Of a stretch of 64,000 nt of DNA, positions 59,217 to 64,000 are shown in pieces; position 1 is the stretch's first letter; each line of letters opens with the position of its first letter. Source of the DNA: Flavobacterium coralii (GTDB lineage: Bacteria; Bacteroidota; Bacteroidia; Flavobacteriales; Flavobacteriaceae); assembly GCF_019891545.1 (NCBI RefSeq), contig NZ_JAHDIU010000005.1, forward strand, positions 62,001-126,000, written 5' to 3'. The notes under the pieces were generated by a model, which was not told the origin of the DNA, searched no databases, and saw only the letters and a list, made by a program, of their open reading frames with translations. The position numbers were made by a program, and so were the translations under genes.

Positions 59217-60214
59217 ATGGAAGAATTTAATATGTTTAAAATACTAAATAAGGATGATAAGGAATTAATACATTCAGCCTTTATAAGGTATCTTATGTTA
59301 AGAAATAATTGTTTTTATAACTTTATAAATGCTCCTTTATTAAAATATGACATACCTATTTTAGAAAAGGCATACACTACAAAAGTAAACCGAAAAAACA
59401 AAAAATACAGAATTGATATTGAAGTAAGTAGTTTTGATAAAAGTACGATAATAATAATCGAAAATAAATTCAAGTCGTTTCCTAACAACAAACAGTTAGA
59501 GTGTTATGATCGAATATATAACGAAAAATACAATGGGATCAGAATAATTAAATATTTATTTTGTTTTGATAAAAATATTTTTAAAAACACTACTGAATGG
59601 ATAGTTTTTGATTATAATGATTTAATCGATTATATTAAAATTATTCTTTCAAAAGTCAATTCAAAAGATGAAAGAATATTTATTCAACACTATTTAAACT
59701 TTTTAAATGAATACATAGAAAAATATTCAATTTTAAAAGCTGATTTTAGTAAACTACTTATAAATCAATCTAATAATGAAAATAAATTTTGGCTTAAAAT
59801 CTTTTACTCTGCATTAGAAATTAGATTACATGAATATTTTAAAAAAGAAGGAATAACAATAAATTTTTTTTTTTAGGTGCGGGTAATACTACAATCCCAC
59901 TACTAAACATACATCCTACTCATTGGAATAAAAACTCTAAAGATCTGCTTATACAATTACAAGGAAATGTGATTAAGTTTTATTCACATTGTGGTGATAA
60001 TGAATTTTTAGAGCCTCTTATATTAAAATCTAAAAATTGCCCATATAATATAAATACTAAATACAAAAAACTCACATACAAAAAAGAAAAAACTGCTTTT
60101 ATTCATATGGAAAATGTCTTGGAATCAAACGAAGAGAGTTTAGATATTTCTAAATTTGCAAATATTGTAATTAAGTTTTACTGGCATATTGAAAATAATG
60201 GTTTGTATAATTAA
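59217..60214 (+). pseudogene. PD-(D/E)XK nuclease-like gene with a frameshift at an 11-T tract
   Basis: Frame one runs 59217-59876 (219 codons), and the next part continues in another frame from about 59873 to the stop at 60214 (upstream of the ATG at 59969). The joint is a run of eleven T at 59864-59874; twelve T would rejoin the frames into one ~332-aa protein. PD-(D/E)XK core residues are visible: D67 (RIDIEV), E82-N-K84 (IIIENKFKSF) and QxxxY at 93-97. DNA is strongly AT-rich with Lys/Asn/Ile bias unlike its neighbours, so it was probably acquired. It may be decayed, phase-variable, or expressed by -1 slippage; a sequencing error in the homopolymer cannot be excluded. Confidence 0.65.
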
Positions 60215-60288
60215 CAGCTCATTAACCATCAGCATATACTTACAAAAGGAATGATTTTGTAAATTTACAGATAAACGTAAATTGATAT

Positions 60289-61875
60289 ATGCAGATAGAG
60301 ATTAGCAAGGTTGAGCTGCGCAACCTTAGGATTGAAGACTATAAACAGCTAAAGCTGAGCATGCAGCACGCTTATCATGACATGGATGAGCCCTACTGGG
60401 GCGAAAAAGATATTGAAAGGCTTTTAAAGATTTTTCCTGAAGGGCAACTTGTGGTACTGGTTGACGGTAAGGTAGTCGGTTCGGCACTTTCTTTAATTGT
60501 AGATTATAAAAAAGCAACATCTAACCATACCTACGAAAAGATAACCGGGAACTACAGCTTTGACACTCACGACTATGATGGTGAAGTACTATATGGTATT
60601 GATGTGTTTATAGACCCTGAATATCGTGGCCTGCGCCTTGGTAGGAGGCTTTATGATGCGCGCAAGGAGCTTTGCGAACAGCTTAACCTGAAGTCGATAA
60701 TTTTTGCAGGCAGGATACCTAATTATACCGAGCATTCAAAAGAATATTCCCCTAAAGAATATATTGAAAAAGTGAGGCTTAAAGAAGTACACGACCCTGT
60801 GCTATCTTTTCAGCTAAGTAATGACTTTCACGTTATACGGGTTATGCGCAACTACCTTGAGGGCGATAAAAGCTCTCAGGAGTATGCGGTGCTTATGGAG
60901 TGGAACAACATTTACTACGATAAAAGCCCCAAACTGATAAACGCGCGTAAGAGCGTGGTGCGCCTGGGCCTTGTGCAGTGGCAGATGCGACCGCTGGCGA
61001 ATGTGGAGGCGCTTTTTGAGCAGGCTGAATTTTTTATTGATGCCGTTTCGGGCTATGGGAGCGATTTTGCATTATTTCCGGAACTGTTTGTTGCCCCGCT
61101 GATGGCCGACTTTAACCACCTTACCGAAGCTGATGCCATACGTGAAATTGCCCGCTACTGCGAACCCATAAGGAAGCGTTTCCAGGAAATGGCAATATCC
61201 TATAATATAAACATCATTACCGGCAGTATGCCGATGGTAGAGGATGGCAACCTGTATAATGTTGGCTTTTTATGCAAGCGCGATGGTACCAGCGAGATGT
61301 ACCGCAAAATACACATTACCCCTAACGAAATACACTACTGGGGTATGAAAGGCGGATCTGAAATACAGACTTTTGATACCGATTGCGGCAAAATAGGTAT
61401 TATGGTGTGCTATGATGTAGAGTTCCCTGAGCTTTCCAGGCTCATGGCAGATGAAGGCATGGAGATATTGTTTGTACCTTTCCTTACCGATACACAAAAC
61501 GGCTACACCCGCGTTAAGCACTGCGCACAGGCACGGGCCATAGAAAATGAGTGCTACGTAGCCATTGCGGGTTGCGTTGGTAACCTGCCCGGCGTTAATA
61601 ATATGGATATTCAGTATGCACAAACCGCGGTGTTTACACCGTCAGACTTTGCTTTCCCGTCAAACGGAATTAAAGCTGAGGCTACACCGAATACAGAAAT
61701 GACACTTATAGTGGATATAGACCTTGACCTGCTTAAGGAGCTGCACGAATATGGAAGTGTGCGGATATTAAAAGACCGCCGTAATGATTTGTATAAAATT
61801 AAAAGGCTTAGTGCATCTGCAAAGCAGGAAACACCTGATAATGTACCCTCTAACAAAAAACAGCCTGTAAAATAA
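60289..61875 (+). CDS. GNAT acetyltransferase - nitrilase (carbon-nitrogen hydrolase) fusion
   Basis: This 528-aa protein has two domains. The GNAT domain (about 5-205) has EYRGLRLGRRLYDARKEL, the acetyl-CoA loop with R113-G-L-R-L-G118. The nitrilase domain (about 222-500) has the full catalytic triad: E265 (ALFPELFV), K340 (MYRKIHITPNE) and C374 (IMVCYDVEFPEL). This fused architecture occurs in Bacteroidota and other bacteria, and an amidase-acyltransferase role has been suggested, but the substrate is unknown. It overlaps the next gene by one base (TAATG). Confidence 0.92.
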   Translation: MQIEISKVELRNLRIEDYKQLKLSMQHAYHDMDEPYWGEKDIERLLKIFPEGQLVVLVDGKVVGSALSLIVDYKKATSNHTYEKITGNYSFDTHDYDGEVLYGIDVFIDPEYRGLRLGRRLYDARKELCEQLNLKSIIFAGRIPNYTEHSKEYSPKEYIEKVRLKEVHDPVLSFQLSNDFHVIRVMRNYLEGDKSSQEYAVLMEWNNIYYDKSPKLINARKSVVRLGLVQWQMRPLANVEALFEQAEFFIDAVSGYGSDFALFPELFVAPLMADFNHLTEADAIREIARYCEPIRKRFQEMAISYNINIITGSMPMVEDGNLYNVGFLCKRDGTSEMYRKIHITPNEIHYWGMKGGSEIQTFDTDCGKIGIMVCYDVEFPELSRLMADEGMEILFVPFLTDTQNGYTRVKHCAQARAIENECYVAIAGCVGNLPGVNNMDIQYAQTAVFTPSDFAFPSNGIKAEATPNTEMTLIVDIDLDLLKELHEYGSVRILKDRRNDLYKIKRLSASAKQETPDNVPSNKKQPVK

Positions 61876-62684
61876 TGGCGGGTAAGCATATTTCGATACT
61901 CGGTTGCGGGTGGCTTGGGCTTCCGCTTGCAAAGCACCTTATAAAGCTTGGATATAGTGTAAAAGGCTCTACTACAACAGCAGCAAAGACAGAGAGCTTA
62001 AAGCAACAGGGTATAGTGCCTTATCTTGTAAAACTTGGTGAAAACAATATTGAAGGAGATATTAAAGGATTGCTCGAAGATACTGAAACACTTATTATTG
62101 ATATACCGCCCGGGCTGAGAAGCAACAGCAACGCAAACTTTACAGCAAAAATTGAACGGCTTATTCCGCATATTGAGGAAGCACAGGTAAAAAATGTACT
62201 TTTCGTAAGCTCAACTTCAGTGTATGGAGACAGCCAGGGCATAGTGACCGAAGATACTGAGGCACTGCCGGCAACAGAAAGTGGCAGGCAGTTACTGGAA
62301 ACAGAGCAACTGCTGCAGGAAAACAAAATGTTCAACACAACAATTATACGCTTCGGGGGGCTTATAGGTGAAGACAGGCACCCTGTAAACCATTTGGCAG
62401 GCAAGGAAAATATTAAGGATGCAGACGCGCCAATTAACCTTATACACCAAACAGATTGTATTGGTATTATAACAGCAGTAATAGAAAAAGGTATATGGGG
62501 AGAAATCTTTAACGGGGTTGCTCCATACCACCCTTCGCGTAAGGAATATTATACGGAAAAAGCTAAACAAAAAAACCTTCCATTACCTTTGTTCAGCCGG
62601 GAAGAAGCATCAGGAGTGAAGGTGATAGCTGCCGATAAGGTAACGGAGGTTTTAAAGTTTAGATTTAAATTTGCTGAACTCTAA
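61875..62684 (+). CDS. NAD(P)-dependent SDR/epimerase-like protein (YeeZ-like)
   Basis: This 269-aa extended SDR protein has the nucleotide motif ISILGCGWLGLPLAKHL (GxGWLG). It also has VLFVSSTSVYGDSQGIVTEDT, which carries the SSTSVYG Ser and Tyr with the usual SDR spacing, and IIRFGGLIGEDRHPV. The GCGWLG form and absence of the classic YxxxK at the normal place match the YeeZ-type subgroup, whose function is not known. It is coupled to the GNAT-nitrilase gene by a one-base overlap. Confidence 0.85.
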   Translation: MAGKHISILGCGWLGLPLAKHLIKLGYSVKGSTTTAAKTESLKQQGIVPYLVKLGENNIEGDIKGLLEDTETLIIDIPPGLRSNSNANFTAKIERLIPHIEEAQVKNVLFVSSTSVYGDSQGIVTEDTEALPATESGRQLLETEQLLQENKMFNTTIIRFGGLIGEDRHPVNHLAGKENIKDADAPINLIHQTDCIGIITAVIEKGIWGEIFNGVAPYHPSRKEYYTEKAKQKNLPLPLFSREEASGVKVIAADKVTEVLKFRFKFAEL

Positions 62685-62864
62685 CTTAAATACTGCCCCC
62701 GGCAAACGCATTGGCAGGAGCAGTAATTAAAATTAGCTGAATGTATAACATTAGTTGGATGTGATGTAAAATAACATATAATTAACGACTTAAAATTGCG
62801 GTTTTTCCGCAATTAACATTTTTTTAAGAAATTTTTATGTATAGAAAATCTGCTTTAATCTGAG

Positions 62865-62872
62865 TATATTTG
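62865..62872 (+). promoter_or_regulatory. Candidate -7 box TATATTTG for the 62892 gene
   Basis: An exact TAnnTTTG match 19 nt upstream of ATG 62892, in an otherwise featureless 207-bp gap. Confidence 0.45.
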
Positions 62873-62891
62873 TTATACCAACAGGCCGCAA

Positions 62892-63329
62892 ATGAAGTAC
62901 CTCTTAAAATTATGGCTCACAACGCTTTTAGTTTCGCCCTTTGTGGTGTGCTGCCTGCTCGCTTTAGGTGATGATAAAAGCTGGATAAACAGTGGTACCG
63001 CGATACTCTTACTTTCACTTATGGTGCTTACAGGCCTTACTATGTCAGTCCCTGCCATGGCAATACTTTTTGTACTAAAAACGTATCTCGAAAAAAAGAA
63101 TATAGGCATAGTTAAGCTGAAAGCACTTATAAGCCTTTATGCCATAGCCGCCATATACATAACCTTTGTTATTGCAGATTATACTTTTGTATTCAGCCTG
63201 CGCAACAACCTTTGGTGGCCTGTGGTATATTGCATATCAGCATTATTTTCCATTTACTATTTCAGAATAAAAACGGACACAATTCAGTCCCAAATAAACC
63301 GCAATGAGCAACCCCGCACTGATACATAA
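62892..63329 (+). CDS. Four-helix membrane protein, unknown function
   Basis: I do not recognise this 145-aa protein. Hydrophobic segments are at about 7-25 (LWLTTLLVSPFVVCCLLAL), 35-62 (GTAILLLSLMVLTGLTMSVPAMAILFVL), 78-102 (LISLYAIAAIYITFVIADYTFVF) and 108-122, with a hydrophilic C-tail (TIQSQINRNEQPRT). Its 3' end overlaps the HD-hydrolase gene by 26 bp in another frame, so the two are probably coupled. Confidence 0.7.
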   Translation: MKYLLKLWLTTLLVSPFVVCCLLALGDDKSWINSGTAILLLSLMVLTGLTMSVPAMAILFVLKTYLEKKNIGIVKLKALISLYAIAAIYITFVIADYTFVFSLRNNLWWPVVYCISALFSIYYFRIKTDTIQSQINRNEQPRTDT

Positions 63330-63957
63330 AACAATACTTTTCGTAAAAGAACAATTAAAAAATGCCGAAGGCGGCCACGACTGGTTCCACATTCAGCGGG
63401 TGTATAATAATGCGCTTAAAATAGCAGAATCTGAAGAATGTGATTTACTCACAGTACAACTTGGTGCACTATTACATGATATCGCTGACAGCAAATTTCA
63501 CGATGGTGATGAAGCCGTAGGCCCTGCCTTAGCAAGGCAGTTCCTTGAAAGTGAAGGTACGCCCGAAGATGTTATCAGCCATGTTGAAAACATAATAAAG
63601 AACATTTCTTTTAAGGGTGGTAACTTTATGCCCGATTTTAATTCGGCTGAACTGCAGATTGTTCAGGATGCCGACAGGCTTGATGCACTGGGCGCTATAG
63701 GTATAGCGCGTACCTTTAACTATGGCGGATTTAAAAACCGCCCGCTTTATAATCCGGAAATAGCACCGCAACTTAACATGACAAAAGAAGAGTATAAAAA
63801 CAATAACGCTCCTACCCTTAATCATTTTTATGAAAAGCTGCTGTTGCTTAAAGACCGTATAAATACCAAAACCGGTAAAGAAATGGCAGAAGCGCGGCAC
63901 AAGTATATGGAAGGTTTCCTCTCACAGTTCTATGCTGAATGGGAAGGTGAGCGTTAA
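63304..63957 (+). CDS. HD-domain phosphohydrolase
   Basis: This 217-aa metal-dependent phosphohydrolase has H29 (HDWFHIQRVYNNAL), H58-D59 (GALLHDIADSKF) and D124 (IVQDADRLDALGAIGIARTF), the four HD-domain ligands of the YedJ/YpgQ-type group, which hydrolyse (deoxy)nucleoside triphosphates or related phosphates. Its start lies inside the upstream membrane-protein gene (26-bp overlap). Its stop overlaps that of a convergent gene by 3 bases. Confidence 0.9.
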   Translation: MSNPALIHKTILFVKEQLKNAEGGHDWFHIQRVYNNALKIAESEECDLLTVQLGALLHDIADSKFHDGDEAVGPALARQFLESEGTPEDVISHVENIIKNISFKGGNFMPDFNSAELQIVQDADRLDALGAIGIARTFNYGGFKNRPLYNPEIAPQLNMTKEEYKNNNAPTLNHFYEKLLLLKDRINTKTGKEMAEARHKYMEGFLSQFYAEWEGER

Positions 63958-64000
63958 TGCTTATTGTTTACCATTTCTATGATGGTATCATAAACAGGCT
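63954..64000 (-). CDS. C-terminal 14 residues of a gene that continues past the window
   Basis: Reading the minus strand from the right edge gives PVYDTIIEMVNNKH and then TAA at 63956-63954. The open frame, the tail-to-tail arrangement with the HD gene and normal codon use suggest a real gene end, but the identity cannot be read. Confidence 0.4.
   Translation of the reverse strand, partial: PVYDTIIEMVNNKH

Overview
The window is chromosomal DNA of a member of the Bacteroidota, most likely Flavobacterium or a close relative in the Flavobacteriaceae. Four things point there: three proteins end in type IX secretion (T9SS) sorting tails; a YpdA-type bacillithiol disulfide reductase is present; family-restricted genes occur (DUF4270 lipoprotein, GT5 N-domain-only 'glycogen synthase', DUF3686 giant ATPase); and many genes have the Bacteroidota TAnnTTTG -7 box, several with TTG 17-23 nt upstream, and no Shine-Dalgarno. 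I see no rRNA, tRNA, CRISPR array, prophage or complete insertion sequence. Most of the window is housekeeping DNA with small accessory insertions.

Layout. 1-9.4 kb: tail of HMG-CoA synthase, pepP, a radical SAM protein, a CYTH-ypdA pair, a large T9SS cargo protein and a sterol-desaturase-like hydroxylase. 9.5-13.2 kb: mce, rbfA, an FtsX-type permease and a MATE pump with a leader uORF. 13.4-23.3 kb, minus strand: a T9SS glucose/sorbosone dehydrogenase, a DUF4139 protein, and a run panC-panD-flippase-like-esterase-like-radA-AsmA/GT51. 23.4-31 kb, plus strand: GT5-like, DUF4270, glmS, AraC, gpsA, terC. 31-33 kb: an NSS symporter with a tiny overlapping subunit gene. 33.2-37.4 kb: nadD, an AT-rich NDT/TIR-like accessory gene, atpD-atpC, and a GIY-YIG nuclease gene bracketed by palindromic repeats. 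37.6-39.3 kb: DUF2975-DUF2975-Xre-DUF3592. 39.4-46.8 kb: biotin genes bioF and bioDA, a SET protein, a stand-alone ketoacyl synthase, and a deacetylase-family protein. 46.9-49.1 kb: a T9SS metalloprotease. 49.2-58.2 kb, minus strand: an envelope-stress/membrane-remodelling operon (YbjN/Tir-chaperone-like, PspA, YqiJ-like, flotillin, giant AAA+ ATPase) with a divergent Xre regulator. 59.2-64 kb: a frameshifted AT-rich nuclease gene, a GNAT-nitrilase fusion, an SDR protein, a membrane protein and an HD hydrolase.

Most notable signals: (1) a two-half palindromic repeat family (called X and Y here) that brackets the GIY-YIG gene and recurs inside a hairpin between convergent genes; (2) the PspA/flotillin/AAA operon, with a candidate 24-residue hydrophobic peptide and a 30-bp-spaced direct repeat in the divergent promoter region; (3) a nine-codon uORF ending in Arg-Ile-Arg upstream of the MATE pump; (4) a nuclease gene broken at an 11-T tract; (5) a group of probably leaderless genes whose -7 box lies 4-7 nt from the ATG. 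All functional calls rest on motifs read by eye; no database search was run.
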